31,090 bases of DNA from a virus, in the IMG/VR virus record IMGVR_UViG_3300035698_034749, positions 1-31,090 of that record. One strand, written 5' to 3'. The position numbers and the translations under genes were made by a program. The notes under the pieces are model-generated. The model was not told the DNA's origin. It worked only from the letters and a program-made list of their open reading frames with translations, and made no database searches. Positions 1-9,321 of the stretch are shown here, in pieces (positions within the stretch are counted from its first letter, which is position 1; each line of letters begins with the position of its first letter).

Positions 1-3000
1 TTTATGACGAGGAGAAGGGACAACATGTTGTTCGAACAGTAGCTAATGATTCTAATCCTTATTATATAAGACTCTTAAATGCTGTTTATTTTCATCTTTC
101 TCCAGGTAAAAAATATATTGTAAAAGCAGAATATAAAACATTTCCAACTGGAAGAGGTTATGTATCTTTATGTGATATGAATTGGACAACCGCTGGGGGA
201 ATACCAACTCATAAAAATTATTATAATTTCCCAGAAGGAAGTAATCAGTGGGAAATACAAACTTACGAAGTTGAAATTCCCTTAGTAGATGATTCTGGAG
301 AAAGTGTTGCCAATCATGATTATAGATTTTATCTTTATAGTCATTTATCTTGGGATATTGATGAAAATAGTCCGGTTTATTGGAATTATATTGCTATTTA
401 TGAAGAACACGTAAAGGATATGACAATAGGAAGAAGAACAGAAGATTACATAGAAACAAAATTTATAACAATAGATTTTGGAGATTTACAAGGAGATCCA
501 CTTCTTAATCCATCTATAAGTAATGCTAGTTATACAGAGAGTGCCGCGGGAGAACCTAAAACTGAAGTAATTTATTACGACGATCCTTCTGCTGGTCCTT
601 CTCAAGAAGAATTAGTAAAATTTAGAACAATAAAAGGCAATAATTATTTATATGTCTATTTCGATTCAGGAAATTTTTCAATAGATGCAGACGGTATCCC
701 CATAGAATTTCTTGTTTTAGAAATAAGGTATAAAGATGATTTTGGTTATAGTAGTACTATTTATCCTAGCGTAAATAGTGTAATAAATATGAATGCTCAT
801 ACCGATAAGGGAGAATTAGATCCTTTTCTTTGGTATGGACATGAAATAGGCCAGGAAGTAAGAGAACAAGCACAGATTGCAAATTTAGGGCAAAATGACG
901 ATGACACTTGGAAGTGTAAAACAATTTTATTAGGTTGTGATTCAAGATTTCCTCTTTCCCGTTCTATAAATGGGCAATTTAGTTTTTGTTTTTATATGAG
1001 TTCTGTTAGTTATAAGATAGATTATGTTTCTTTAAAAGCTGTTTCTGAAAGTTATGTTAATGATTATTTAAAGACAGAAAGATTTGTCAATAATTTTTAT
1101 CTTGCTCAACTTCCTCCTGATAGACCTGTTGAAAATCCCTCAGAACCTATTTCAAATCCTTCTGTTGAAAATCTTTTAATTTTTATGAGAGATAATGATA
1201 GAATGATACGTGAGGACACTAGACCTCAATTAGAAGAAATAAATAATACTTTAAATATTTTTGGGACAAAAGGAGAATTATTAGTTACTAGTTTTGGTAT
1301 ATATTCAGGAATGGGTATCAATGATTTAGAAATTTCTGCAAAACAATTAACTGGAGCTAAAAAAATAGATCCAGATTATATTGAATTATTTGAAGTTATC
1401 TGTGATTATAAGAGATTAACGACTTATGATTATGTATTGACCAATGATCATTATTGTGCCAAAATTCCAGATAGAATAGAAAAATTTACCCAAATATCTA
1501 TAAATTCTAACAGTTCAAAAAGAATATGGATATATATTCGCATTCCTGTAAATTTTTCTGCGGGGAATTATTCTGGTGAAATTACAATAAAGAAAAATGG
1601 AGAATTACTTGATTCTGTATCTATAAATTTGGAAGTTGTTGATATTGAATTACAATCTTCTGATATTCTTAATGATGTATGGGTTGATCCTTTTTATGAC
1701 GTATATGCCACAGTAACAAATGATGTTCATAAATTATATAGAGATACCCAACTTACTCCCTTTGTAAGATCTTTCTATAGGGGAGTTGAAGCGATAGAAG
1801 ACAGCAATGGAATAGTTGTTGATTTCTTTACTTATTATCTCGAAAGAAATATAGATGAATTGATAAAACAAGGAACAGTACAAGATAAAATTACAATAGA
1901 TATTTTTCATATGGTACATTATCTTTGTTTTAATAATTTTGGGTTTACTGTCTGGGGAATATCGAATTATAGTATTTATACTGATCTTTCAAGAAGCGAT
2001 GTCAGGGATGCCATTCGACTACTTATAAGAAAATTAAAAAATATAGCATCAGAAAGAAGCATTCAAATTATTTTCTTTGTAAGAGATGAACCAGGAATTA
2101 ATATACATTCGAGAATAGTGTGCGATAGAATTTTTACTTATGTAAAAGAAGAAGGAGAAGAGACTATGGCTACCTATTATCCAGTTTGTGATCTTCCTCT
2201 CGATGCTGGTATTTATACGGGAGTTCCAAATAATACTATTCCTCCACTAACTGATCTTGTCGATTATAAAGTTTTTTCTATAAGTGGTATAAAAACAGGT
2301 TATGAATCTTTTCAAGATTCGGCTTATTATGGTTTTTTGGGAGATTATACAACTAATTTTTCATATTTAAGAATTCTTACTTACAATAGGTTCGCTCACG
2401 GGATTCAGGCTTATGTTCTTGGATCTAGTTATACACATGTTTATACTAATACTGGATGGACAGGAGATCCATGGAATGATTTCGATATTGGATCATATTG
2501 GAAATTTCCTTCTTGGCTTCTTGGCTCTCCGACATGGGATGATGGGTATATAACTCTTATGAATGCCGAAGGTATAAAAGAAGGAATAACTGATTATCGT
2601 TATATAAAAACATTAGAATATTTAATTGATACTTATCCAGATGTTGATGAATCTAAAGAGGGTGAGATTTTTCTAAAAGGATTGAAGGAAAATATAGATT
2701 ATAATACGGGAATTATGTTTGGTAAAGAGGGCACGTTGGGTTTTTATCCTTCAATTTTAGAGACTGTTTCTACATCAACTCAGGACACAGTTGATAATGT
2801 ATATGATGATTTTGAAGCTTTTTCTAGAATAAGAGAAAAAGTTAAAGACTTTATAGTTGCTATTTTAGAAGCAGGTCCTCCTGTTCCTCCACCTGTTCCT
2901 ACTATAGTTCATTTTTATAAAAAAATTGCAGATTTAATAGATTCTATGCAATCGAAAGGAGATACAATTGTAGAACTTTTGTCTAGTATAGATAAAAGTT

Positions 3001-3284
3001 TAGCAAATTCGGATATTTCTAATTTAAATTTGGATAAATTGTATTTTCATTATGTATTAATTCAAACTCAAGCAAGACAAAGTGATGAACATCATCAATA
3101 TAGTAATGAAATTTTAGAATTTGTAAAAAATTTACAGGAATCAATTATCGAACAATTTGTTTCTTTAGATAATTTTTTTAAAACATATAAAATAAAAGTT
3201 TATCCCGTTTTTGCTGCTATTTGTGAAGCGGTAGGTTATCCTATTCCTTCTGGTTATATCATTTATCCAAAAAGTATTTCTTAG
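1..3284 (+). CDS. Virion-associated GH123/DUF4091-like protein, 5' end outside window
   Basis: The reading frame is open from base 3 back to the window edge, so the real start lies upstream; the first in-window ATG (177) is not the start. Seen: a beta-rich N-terminal part (LSPGKKYIVKAEYKTF near base 100), then a stretch around 1500-1650 (IWIYIRIPVNFSAGNYSG) like the beta-sandwich that precedes GH123 catalytic domains. A barrel-like region follows with FFVRDEPG at about 2070-2097; its adjacent Asp-Glu (2085-2090) matches the catalytic D-E pair of GH123. GIKEGITDYRYIKTLEYL (about 2570-2625) matches the end of DUF4091/GH123 domains. A PPVPPPVP linker (about 2878) leads into a helical tail. GH123 enzymes cleave GalNAc-containing glycans. 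Its position just before terminase suggests a tail fibre, spike or depolymerase; the substrate is unknown. Nine bases separate it from the next gene. Confidence 0.6.
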   Translation, partial: YDEEKGQHVVRTVANDSNPYYIRLLNAVYFHLSPGKKYIVKAEYKTFPTGRGYVSLCDMNWTTAGGIPTHKNYYNFPEGSNQWEIQTYEVEIPLVDDSGESVANHDYRFYLYSHLSWDIDENSPVYWNYIAIYEEHVKDMTIGRRTEDYIETKFITIDFGDLQGDPLLNPSISNASYTESAAGEPKTEVIYYDDPSAGPSQEELVKFRTIKGNNYLYVYFDSGNFSIDADGIPIEFLVLEIRYKDDFGYSSTIYPSVNSVINMNAHTDKGELDPFLWYGHEIGQEVREQAQIANLGQNDDDTWKCKTILLGCDSRFPLSRSINGQFSFCFYMSSVSYKIDYVSLKAVSESYVNDYLKTERFVNNFYLAQLPPDRPVENPSEPISNPSVENLLIFMRDNDRMIREDTRPQLEEINNTLNIFGTKGELLVTSFGIYSGMGINDLEISAKQLTGAKKIDPDYIELFEVICDYKRLTTYDYVLTNDHYCAKIPDRIEKFTQISINSNSSKRIWIYIRIPVNFSAGNYSGEITIKKNGELLDSVSINLEVVDIELQSSDILNDVWVDPFYDVYATVTNDVHKLYRDTQLTPFVRSFYRGVEAIEDSNGIVVDFFTYYLERNIDELIKQGTVQDKITIDIFHMVHYLCFNNFGFTVWGISNYSIYTDLSRSDVRDAIRLLIRKLKNIASERSIQIIFFVRDEPGINIHSRIVCDRIFTYVKEEGEETMATYYPVCDLPLDAGIYTGVPNNTIPPLTDLVDYKVFSISGIKTGYESFQDSAYYGFLGDYTTNFSYLRILTYNRFAHGIQAYVLGSSYTHVYTNTGWTGDPWNDFDIGSYWKFPSWLLGSPTWDDGYITLMNAEGIKEGITDYRYIKTLEYLIDTYPDVDESKEGEIFLKGLKENIDYNTGIMFGKEGTLGFYPSILETVSTSTQDTVDNVYDDFEAFSRIREKVKDFIVAILEAGPPVPPPVPTIVHFYKKIADLIDSMQSKGDTIVELLSSIDKSLANSDISNLNLDKLYFHYVLIQTQARQSDEHHQYSNEILEFVKNLQESIIEQFVSLDNFFKTYKIKVYPVFAAICEAVGYPIPSGYIIYPKSIS

Positions 3285-3293
3285 TTATTTCAA

Positions 3294-5201
3294 ATGGCTA
3301 AAAACAGAAAAAAATTAGTTAGCGATATAATATCAGATATAAAAGATAATATTTCTCTTGAAATAGAGAAAAAAACTTTTATTCCAGATATTATAACATT
3401 TTGTGAGAGTCCAAAGTGGTTAGGACTTCCTTATCATCCTACTAATCCTATTTATTTATATCCTCTTCAAAAAATAATTTTGAAAGTTTTTTATAGAGGT
3501 TCGGTTGGAAATAAGAATTTGAAGTTAACAGAAGTAGAAATAGAAACTTGTAAAAAATTACAACTTATTGATGATGATAAGGGAAATGTATTAGGAAAAT
3601 ATTATAATGATGACGTTTTTAGAGAATTAGTTCTGGTTTGGGGAAGACGGAGTGGAAAAGATTTTCAAGTAAGTATTATTGCTCTTTATGAGGCGATGAA
3701 ATTATTAGAATGTCCAGGAGGAGACCCTTATTCTTTATATGATATATCTTCTTCAACAACTATCAATGTATTGACTATTGCTAATTCAAAAGACCAAGCT
3801 CGAAGAGCTTTTGATGAGATTAGAGAAAAACTTATTTTTAGTGAATATTTTTCAAGTAAATATATGAAAGAAGGACTTGGGGCTTCTTCACTTTATCTTT
3901 TAACTCCAAAAGATAAAGAAGATAATAAAAATTTCAAAGAAAAAGGAGTTCCCTTGAAGAAAGGATCTATTGGAATTATAGTTGGACATAGTAATTCTGA
4001 TTCTTTATTGGGAATGGGTTGTATGGTTCTTATACTTGACGAAGTTGCTTCGTATAAAACGTCTGGCGGAGCTTCATCAGGTGATAGAATTTATAGTGCT
4101 TTGACTCCTACTGTTTCTACTTATTGTAGAAAAATTTATAAAAAAGATGAAAATGGAGATTTTGTTAAAGACGAACATGAACAAAGAGTTATTATAAAGA
4201 GGATATATGATGGGAAAATAATAAGTATTTCATCTCCAAGAGCAAAAGAAGGAAAATTCTATGAACTTTATAGTACAGGGAAAAATGTTCCGAATAGATT
4301 AGTTTGTCGTCTTCCGACTTGGCAAGTTAATCCTAATCACACTAGAGAATCTTTAAGAACTTCTCAAGCTAGTATGTCTGAATCTGAATTTAATATGGAA
4401 TTCGGAGCTGAATTTAGTGGTATTGGGGCAGAGAATTTCTTTACTGAAGAACAAGTTAATTTATGTTTTAAGGGACATAACTTACAAAATAATAGTATGG
4501 GTAGACCTGGAAAAATTTATTTTGTTCATTTAGATCCTGCTACTTCTAGTCATAACTATGCCTTGGTAATAGTTCATAAAGAATATTATATTAATGTTCA
4601 AACTAATAAATCTGAGTATATTATAGTAGTTGATCATATTAAATATTGGACTCCCACGAGTAGTCCTATAAATCCCAACGAAGTAATTAGTTATGTAATT
4701 AATTTGAAAAGAAGATTTCATATAGGGTTATTAACTTATGATCAATTTGCAAGTAGAGAAAGTATCTTAAAATTAAGAAAAAAAGGAATTCCAAATAAAG
4801 AAACTAGATTTACTCAAAAATATAAAAATCTTATTTACAGAGAAGTTGAAGATTTAATAAACAATGGTAGATTAAAAATTCCTTATGATAATTTATTAAG
4901 AAATGAAATGATTGAACTTCAAAGGAAATTTACTTCAACAGGTTTTAAGGTTTTTCCGAAAAAAGAAGGAGATGGAGTAAAAAGTGATGACGTAATTGAT
5001 TGTGTAGCTGGAGCTTGTTATTCTGCTATAGAATCTCATGTAAATAAATTACCTTTTGCTAAGAGAGTTTATACTGGAACAGAAGGAGTAGGTTCTAATA
5101 TGTTTTGGAGAAATATGCAAGGAGGAGGATATCATGGAACCGGTCAACAAGTTACAAGATTTTTAGAAAGAAAAAATAGTTGGCCTTCGTATAGGAGATA
5201 A
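3294..5201 (+). CDS. terL: Terminase large subunit (packaging ATPase and nuclease)
   Basis: This 635-residue protein has the two-domain layout of phage large terminases. The ATPase domain shows a Walker A variant GRRSGKD (residues 117-123), Walker B MVLILDE with D249 and E250, and a coupling motif SISSPRAKEG (311-320). The nuclease domain (RNase H-like fold in this family) shows HLDPA with D414, TYDQF with D483, and SDDVIDC with D565/D566, which would be the metal-binding acidic residues. It moves DNA into proheads through the portal encoded at 16328 and cuts it. Length is normal for the family and there is no intein, unlike the portal. The ribosome site upstream of ATG 3294 is weak, which suggests translation coupled to the gene before it. 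I see no clear small terminase nearby. Confidence 0.95.
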   Translation: MAKNRKKLVSDIISDIKDNISLEIEKKTFIPDIITFCESPKWLGLPYHPTNPIYLYPLQKIILKVFYRGSVGNKNLKLTEVEIETCKKLQLIDDDKGNVLGKYYNDDVFRELVLVWGRRSGKDFQVSIIALYEAMKLLECPGGDPYSLYDISSSTTINVLTIANSKDQARRAFDEIREKLIFSEYFSSKYMKEGLGASSLYLLTPKDKEDNKNFKEKGVPLKKGSIGIIVGHSNSDSLLGMGCMVLILDEVASYKTSGGASSGDRIYSALTPTVSTYCRKIYKKDENGDFVKDEHEQRVIIKRIYDGKIISISSPRAKEGKFYELYSTGKNVPNRLVCRLPTWQVNPNHTRESLRTSQASMSESEFNMEFGAEFSGIGAENFFTEEQVNLCFKGHNLQNNSMGRPGKIYFVHLDPATSSHNYALVIVHKEYYINVQTNKSEYIIVVDHIKYWTPTSSPINPNEVISYVINLKRRFHIGLLTYDQFASRESILKLRKKGIPNKETRFTQKYKNLIYREVEDLINNGRLKIPYDNLLRNEMIELQRKFTSTGFKVFPKKEGDGVKSDDVIDCVAGACYSAIESHVNKLPFAKRVYTGTEGVGSNMFWRNMQGGGYHGTGQQVTRFLERKNSWPSYRR

Positions 5202-5266
5202 ATTAAAAGGATTTTGATATTAAAAACAAAATATAAAAGAAATTGATAAAAGTAGAGGATAAAAAA

Positions 5267-5977
5267 ATGACCAAATTCAATTTAACTAAGATAGCTAAAA
5301 AAACTGGATATAGAAATTATAGTAAGATGTTAGAAGATAGAACAGAGGAAATGAATTTATCAGCTGAAGTTCCTTCAAAAAATGTGAATTTAAAAATGAC
5401 TACTAAAGAAAAAGATAATACAATTCCATATGAAAAACAAATTGATGCCATAAGACAAGATGGTGATGATTTAACGATAGCAGAGAAAGCAATAAATGAA
5501 AAAGAGAAGTTATTTAATGATAGAAGGATAAAAGAATGGGATACTAATGTTATGCCTATTAACCTAACAACAGAATCTCATGTACAAAAACAAATTGATG
5601 TATTAAAAAAAGCAGAAGAAAAAGATAAAAGAGATACTACTTTTTGGGATAAATGGGTTGGAGTTCAAATGGAAGGGAAAACTACGAAAGTAGATGAGAA
5701 TATAGATGTTAGCCAATTAGAAAATCAGCCTGATAGATTTTCAAGATTAGATAAGAATAATCCTTTATCTAGTGGAACAGAAGGAAAATTTGATGAAATG
5801 GTAACGGCTTCTTTAAAAGACGCAGATGCTATGCTTTTTCATATTTATGCTTCTGCATACAAGGAAAAAAGATTTTTGACCGCAGGAGAAAAACAGAAAG
5901 TAATAGATATTAATAATATTAAATCAAAAATGATTGCAGATAATTTAGAGATATTAAAGAAAAAGAAAAATGCCTAG
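5267..5977 (+). CDS. Unknown phage protein, 236 aa
   Basis: I do not recognise this protein. ATG 5267 is preferred over TTG 5243 because AGAGGA lies seven bases before the ATG. It begins MTKFNLTKIAKKTGYRNY, a variant of an F-N-L-x-K-I-A phrase also found in the genes at 14416 and 21843. The rest is charged and mainly helical (EKAINEKEKLFNDRR, KKAEEKDKRD), with a C-terminal helix ending in Lys residues. No membrane segment or catalytic motif is visible. It follows terminase after a 65-base gap and overlaps the next gene by eight bases, so it belongs to the same late operon and is probably a head, connector or assembly protein. Confidence 0.75.
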   Translation: MTKFNLTKIAKKTGYRNYSKMLEDRTEEMNLSAEVPSKNVNLKMTTKEKDNTIPYEKQIDAIRQDGDDLTIAEKAINEKEKLFNDRRIKEWDTNVMPINLTTESHVQKQIDVLKKAEEKDKRDTTFWDKWVGVQMEGKTTKVDENIDVSQLENQPDRFSRLDKNNPLSSGTEGKFDEMVTASLKDADAMLFHIYASAYKEKRFLTAGEKQKVIDINNIKSKMIADNLEILKKKKNA

Positions 5978-6467
5978 TTGGTATTCGAAATTAAAAAATC
6001 CTGAAAAACAGGAAATGGCTCGTTATGTTAGCACTATAATTGCTGATATAATGGCAAATTGGTATAGTAAAGTAAAATTATCATATCGAGGAACAATTCC
6101 TAAGATGGAGGATCCGGATGAGAGGACTAGAGATCCTTACGGAAAGAATCCAAATACTTTTCAATTAACAAAACCTGCGCCTCTTTGGGGAGGTAAGAAA
6201 AGAAAAGGATATCCTAAAGGAGTTAGTTTTCTAGATGATGATGAAGATATTTTACTTCCAAATAAAAATCTTCCTTCTGAAAATGTTTTAATGGATCAAG
6301 AACCTCCTACTGGAGAAGGAGCAAATGACGAAAGATTTGTTGCAGACGAGGATAAAATGCCTATTAAGAGAAAATTAGAACCTATTGGTCCTCATAATAT
6401 GCAAAATAAATTAAGGGGAAGAAATATTTTTGATTTAGTTTCTCAACATTCTAGATCTCATTTCTAA
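5970..6467 (+). CDS. Unknown phage protein, 165 aa
   Basis: Unrecognised. ATG 5970 overlaps the stop of the previous gene (AAATGCCTAG), a typical translational coupling arrangement. The N-terminal 45 residues are likely helical (PEKQEMARYVSTIIADIMANW). The middle is rich in Pro, Gly and charge (PLWGGKKRKGYPKG) and probably disordered. The C-terminal part is acidic, then basic. No family motif is seen. The context of terminase and head genes suggests a structural or assembly role. An 82-base gap containing a small inverted repeat follows. Confidence 0.7.
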   Translation: MPSWYSKLKNPEKQEMARYVSTIIADIMANWYSKVKLSYRGTIPKMEDPDERTRDPYGKNPNTFQLTKPAPLWGGKKRKGYPKGVSFLDDDEDILLPNKNLPSENVLMDQEPPTGEGANDERFVADEDKMPIKRKLEPIGPHNMQNKLRGRNIFDLVSQHSRSHF

Positions 6468-6501
6468 AATATTTTGTTTTTTCTAATAATATTTTTTTTA
6501 G

Positions 6502-6527
6502 TTGTCGATACTTTGAGTTAGTGACAA
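6502..6527 (+). other. Small inverted repeat in the 82-base gap before the Lys-rich gene
   Basis: TTGTC at 6502-6506 pairs with GACAA at 6523-6527, and ACT (6510-6512) can pair with AGT (6520-6522) inside it. It lies in one of the few real gaps of the block, upstream of a GGGG ribosome site. It could be a weak RNA hairpin or an operator. It has no T-run after it, so it is not a standard terminator. Confidence 0.25.
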
Positions 6528-6549
6528 ATTATTAAAAAAAGGGGAAAAA

Positions 6550-7656
6550 ATGATATTTCAAGTAACTTCTAAACTAAAAGGAACTTTTGTTCTTAGGTCA
6601 CTGAAACATCCTTTACGTAAGAATCAAAAAATAGAAATAAATAGAGAAATCTTAAATGCAGATGACTTAAAAATGGCGATTAAGAAGAAAATTCTTATTC
6701 CCATGGAGAAGAATTTGATAATTAATCAAATTGAACTCGAGGAATCTTATAGATTAGTACTAGTTAATAAAACAGATAAATTACTTATTTTAGGTCAAAC
6801 GAGAGTAGGTCCAAAGGGTAAAGTTTTTATAACTAAGTCTATTTTGGAAAGTAGTGAAGTAAGGGCAGCAAAATCAGTTGATTCTATAGAGATTATAGAA
6901 ATGAAAGGAGGAAAGATTAAGAAGGAAGAAAAAGTTAAAGCAACTGTTTCAGAAGATAGTTTAGAAGATAAAGCAGATAAAGAACAAAAGAATATTAAAG
7001 ATTCTTCTGTTGTTTCGGAAGATAAGACAAATGAAGAACAAAAAGATATTAAAGATTCTTCTGCTGTTTCGGAAGATAAGGCAAAGGAAGAACAAAAAGA
7101 TATTAAAGATTCTTCTGCTGTTTCGGAAGATAACCTAGAAGATAAGACAAATGAAGAACAAAAAGATATTAAAGATTCTTCTGCTTTGACATGGGATTTT
7201 ACAAAACAATCATTAGAAAAATCTGAGTTAATTTCTGGTCCTGCTTCTATTAAATATATAAAAGAAGAAAATAAAGATAAAAAAACTAAAAAAACAAAAA
7301 AGAAAAGTAAAATGAAAAGAAAAATTTCTAAGAAAAAATCTTCTAAAAAGAAATCTTCTAAAAAGAAATCTTCTAAGAAAAAAATATCTGGAGAAAAAAA
7401 AAGCATCATTAAAAAAAAGGATAGAAATGTAGAAAAATCGAAAGAGAAAGAGATAAAACCCATAGGAGTAGCAAGGCCCGAGAAAAACTCAGAAGAAGTT
7501 ATTGTCGAATTAGATAGTAGAGGAAATCCAGTGAAACCGTCTGAGACTTTAAGACATCTTATAGATGATATAAAAGACGGTGAAGTGGATTTTGTAGATG
7601 AGGAACAGGAAAAACAAAGAGTAGAAGAAAGAGGGCTTGATATTGATTTCGCATAA
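6550..7656 (+). CDS. Lys-rich repeat protein, 368 aa, histone-H1-like composition
   Basis: AAAGGGG lies just before ATG 6550. Residues 1 to about 130 look folded and beta-rich (YRLVLVNKTDKLLILGQTRV) and match no family I know. Next come four repeats built on EEQKDIKDSSAVSEDK (bases 6950-7190), strongly acidic and probably disordered. A basic block then follows (about 7270-7440) with four KKKSS units, resembling the Lys-rich tails of histone H1-like and other DNA-binding proteins. The end is acidic. It may bind DNA or RNA, or be an internal head protein, but this rests on composition only. The repeats differ by whole codons, so the frame is under selection. Confidence 0.75.
   Translation: MIFQVTSKLKGTFVLRSLKHPLRKNQKIEINREILNADDLKMAIKKKILIPMEKNLIINQIELEESYRLVLVNKTDKLLILGQTRVGPKGKVFITKSILESSEVRAAKSVDSIEIIEMKGGKIKKEEKVKATVSEDSLEDKADKEQKNIKDSSVVSEDKTNEEQKDIKDSSAVSEDKAKEEQKDIKDSSAVSEDNLEDKTNEEQKDIKDSSALTWDFTKQSLEKSELISGPASIKYIKEENKDKKTKKTKKKSKMKRKISKKKSSKKKSSKKKSSKKKISGEKKSIIKKKDRNVEKSKEKEIKPIGVARPEKNSEEVIVELDSRGNPVKPSETLRHLIDDIKDGEVDFVDEEQEKQRVEERGLDIDFA
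6950..7190 (+). repeat. Four coding tandem repeats of 54-66 bases
   Basis: Four consecutive units encode (S/N)LEDK-x(2-3)-EEQK(N/D)IKDSS(A/V)-VSED. Units 1 and 4 carry an extra LED-type insertion; units 2 and 3 are almost identical in DNA, for example AAAGATATTAAAGATTCTTC. Near identity of DNA points to recent unit duplication. The repeats are in frame, have no unique spacers and are not CRISPR. Confidence 0.85.
7330..7385 (+). repeat. KKKSS coding microsatellite, 15-base unit
   Basis: Four in-frame units of about 15 bases (AAAAAGAAATCTTCT type) encode KKKSS repeats inside the Lys-rich protein. They give a strongly basic segment, and copy number is likely to vary between relatives. Confidence 0.8.
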
Positions 7657-7679
7657 AGTTTTAAATAATAAAGTAAATT

Positions 7680-8480
7680 ATGGACACTTGGATAATCCTC
7701 AAGAAAGAACTAAGTTATTACGGTATTCGTGTAATAAGTGGTAAGAGATGTCAAACATATAAAGCAGATGGTTCTTTAAAAACACAAGGAATTGTTAGAC
7801 TTATTCAAAGGATAGGAAAACAAATAGAAGAACAGAAAAAACTTTTATTATTTTTATGGAAAGAAATAGTAAAATTATTACAGGAAAAAAATGAAAATCC
7901 TGATTTAATACTTGATACTAAATTAGTTGATTTATTTATTTTTTCTTTGCAAGATTTTTCTAAGTTTCTTCTTTGTTTTGATGAAACAGAGAATTCTATT
8001 TTTAGTAAGATTATTGATTCTGCTTTAAATAGAGATATAAAAACCTTTACTAGTTTTCAAATCTCTAAGTTATCAGATTATAAGATCTCTGTGGATTGGA
8101 TTCATAGAACTATTAGCAGATTATTATATATCAGAAAAATGTTGGCATATGCTTTAATCGGGCAAAAAAAAATTATTGGGAAAAAATTAAAAGTTATAAA
8201 AGTTGCCAAAGGAGGAGCAGGAATATCTGGTCCTTGGGCACATTTAGATTTACCTATGGAAGAAAGAGTTTATCCCTTTAGAAGTGAAGAAGATAATGTC
8301 ATGGGAAGAAGTAAAGAAAAAAAGAGACAAAGAAGATATGTTAAAAACTTACAGACATATAATAGTGAAGGAAATGTTGCAGAAGGACATTACTGGAGAG
8401 AATTAAGGAATGAACCTTATAGTTGGTATGATAGAAAATCGGAAGAACCTTATCCACATCGTTATTTATTAAATTACTGA
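7680..8480 (+). CDS. Unknown phage protein, 266 aa
   Basis: Unrecognised. Seen: a helical N-terminal two thirds with repeated amphipathic helices (RLIQRIGKQIEEQKKLLLFL, WIHRTISRLLYIRKMLAYAL). A basic, aromatic C-terminal tail follows, with KEKKRQRRYVKNLQTY and then WRELRNEPYSWYDRKSEEPY. Its Trp/Tyr-rich end is unusual for a soluble helical protein and may be a docking segment. ATG 7680 has no clear ribosome site. The gap after the previous gene is 23 bases and the next gene starts eight bases after its stop. A virion or head-completion role is possible but unproven. Confidence 0.7.
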   Translation: MDTWIILKKELSYYGIRVISGKRCQTYKADGSLKTQGIVRLIQRIGKQIEEQKKLLLFLWKEIVKLLQEKNENPDLILDTKLVDLFIFSLQDFSKFLLCFDETENSIFSKIIDSALNRDIKTFTSFQISKLSDYKISVDWIHRTISRLLYIRKMLAYALIGQKKIIGKKLKVIKVAKGGAGISGPWAHLDLPMEERVYPFRSEEDNVMGRSKEKKRQRRYVKNLQTYNSEGNVAEGHYWRELRNEPYSWYDRKSEEPYPHRYLLNY

Positions 8481-8488
8481 GAAATTTT

Positions 8489-8923
8489 ATGAGAAAACAA
8501 GGACAATCTATTTTAAATCAACTTATTAGATATATGCCGAGTTTAAAAAATAAAATTATTAAGAACAAAAATTATGTTGATTCTGTTGCAGCAAGAACTT
8601 TATTTTTAGTATGGAAAAATGCCGGAGATACAAATCAAAATAAAGTTTATAGAAGACCAGCTAATCTTTCATTGGTAGATATTAAAAATATGCAAAAAGA
8701 AGGGTTGATTAGACCTGTGGGAAATAATATAGAAATAACAGATAAGGGAGAGAAGGTAATTAAAATTATGGTATTAGGAGATGATAGATCTTCTTTTGAT
8801 CGAGATGATACGATAATTGATTATAATGAAGCTCTTAATAGGTCAAAAGAAGTTAAAACGGCAAAAAAACATAAAGTAGCTAATAATTGGTGGAATAGGT
8901 TTAAAACAGAAAATATTTTATGA
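8489..8923 (+). CDS. Small protein with winged-helix-like region, 144 aa
   Basis: Residues about 30-95 look like a winged helix: a first helix (VAARTLFLVWKNAG), a recognition-helix-like LSLVDIKNMQKEGLIRPVG, a short beta wing (NNIEITDKGE) and a closing helix (KGEKVIKIMVLG). The phrase I-T-x-K-G-E-K is common at the end of MarR/PadR-like winged helices. It could bind DNA or be a head-tail connector using the same fold; being embedded in late structural genes makes either possible. The C-terminus is short and basic. It overlaps the next start in an ATGA arrangement (8920-8923). Confidence 0.65.
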   Translation: MRKQGQSILNQLIRYMPSLKNKIIKNKNYVDSVAARTLFLVWKNAGDTNQNKVYRRPANLSLVDIKNMQKEGLIRPVGNNIEITDKGEKVIKIMVLGDDRSSFDRDDTIIDYNEALNRSKEVKTAKKHKVANNWWNRFKTENIL

Positions 8924-9321
8924 AGATAATTTTAGTTATTTATACTATGAAGGAAGAGCCGATAGAAGAGAAACAAGAAAATCAATTAAGATGGTATGAT
9001 ACTATAAAAAAAGAGATGCAATTTTTTGTTGGAGGACAATTAGAATTTGAATATAGACATGATGATTATCTTGCGGGACAAGGATATAAAAACACGTATC
9101 GATTATTACCTAAATCAGTAGAATTAGTTTTGATAAAGAAGAAAAAAGTTTCAAATAAAAATGATATTTTGAAGTGGTTCAATAGTTATTCTAATTATAA
9201 TAATACTAACTCTACAATAAACTATATTCATGATGAGGGAATTAATTTTAACGTTCCAGATGCAGAAGTAAATGATTTTACTTATGATTTAGATAGAAAT
9301 AATATTGACTATAGGACTTAA
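8920..9321 (+). CDS. Unknown phage protein, 133 aa
   Basis: Unrecognised. It overlaps the previous stop by four bases. A second ATG at 8947 (MKEEPIEE) could be the true start, since the first nine residues are hydrophobic and odd for a soluble protein. Seen: a beta-rich middle (GGQLEFEYRHDDYLAGQGYK, SVELVLIKKKK) and an Asn/Tyr-rich acidic end. The next gene begins directly after its stop, so the two are probably translated together. Confidence 0.6.
   Translation: MKIILVIYTMKEEPIEEKQENQLRWYDTIKKEMQFFVGGQLEFEYRHDDYLAGQGYKNTYRLLPKSVELVLIKKKKVSNKNDILKWFNSYSNYNNTNSTINYIHDEGINFNVPDAEVNDFTYDLDRNNIDYRT

Noticed and set aside
6950-7190. Regular repeats that could suggest a CRISPR array
   Set aside because: The units are contiguous and in frame, with no unique spacers.
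6795-7463. Minus-strand 222-codon reading frame
   Set aside because: It mirrors the Lys/Glu repeats of the + strand gene and encodes a Phe/Ser/Leu-rich string with no start signal.
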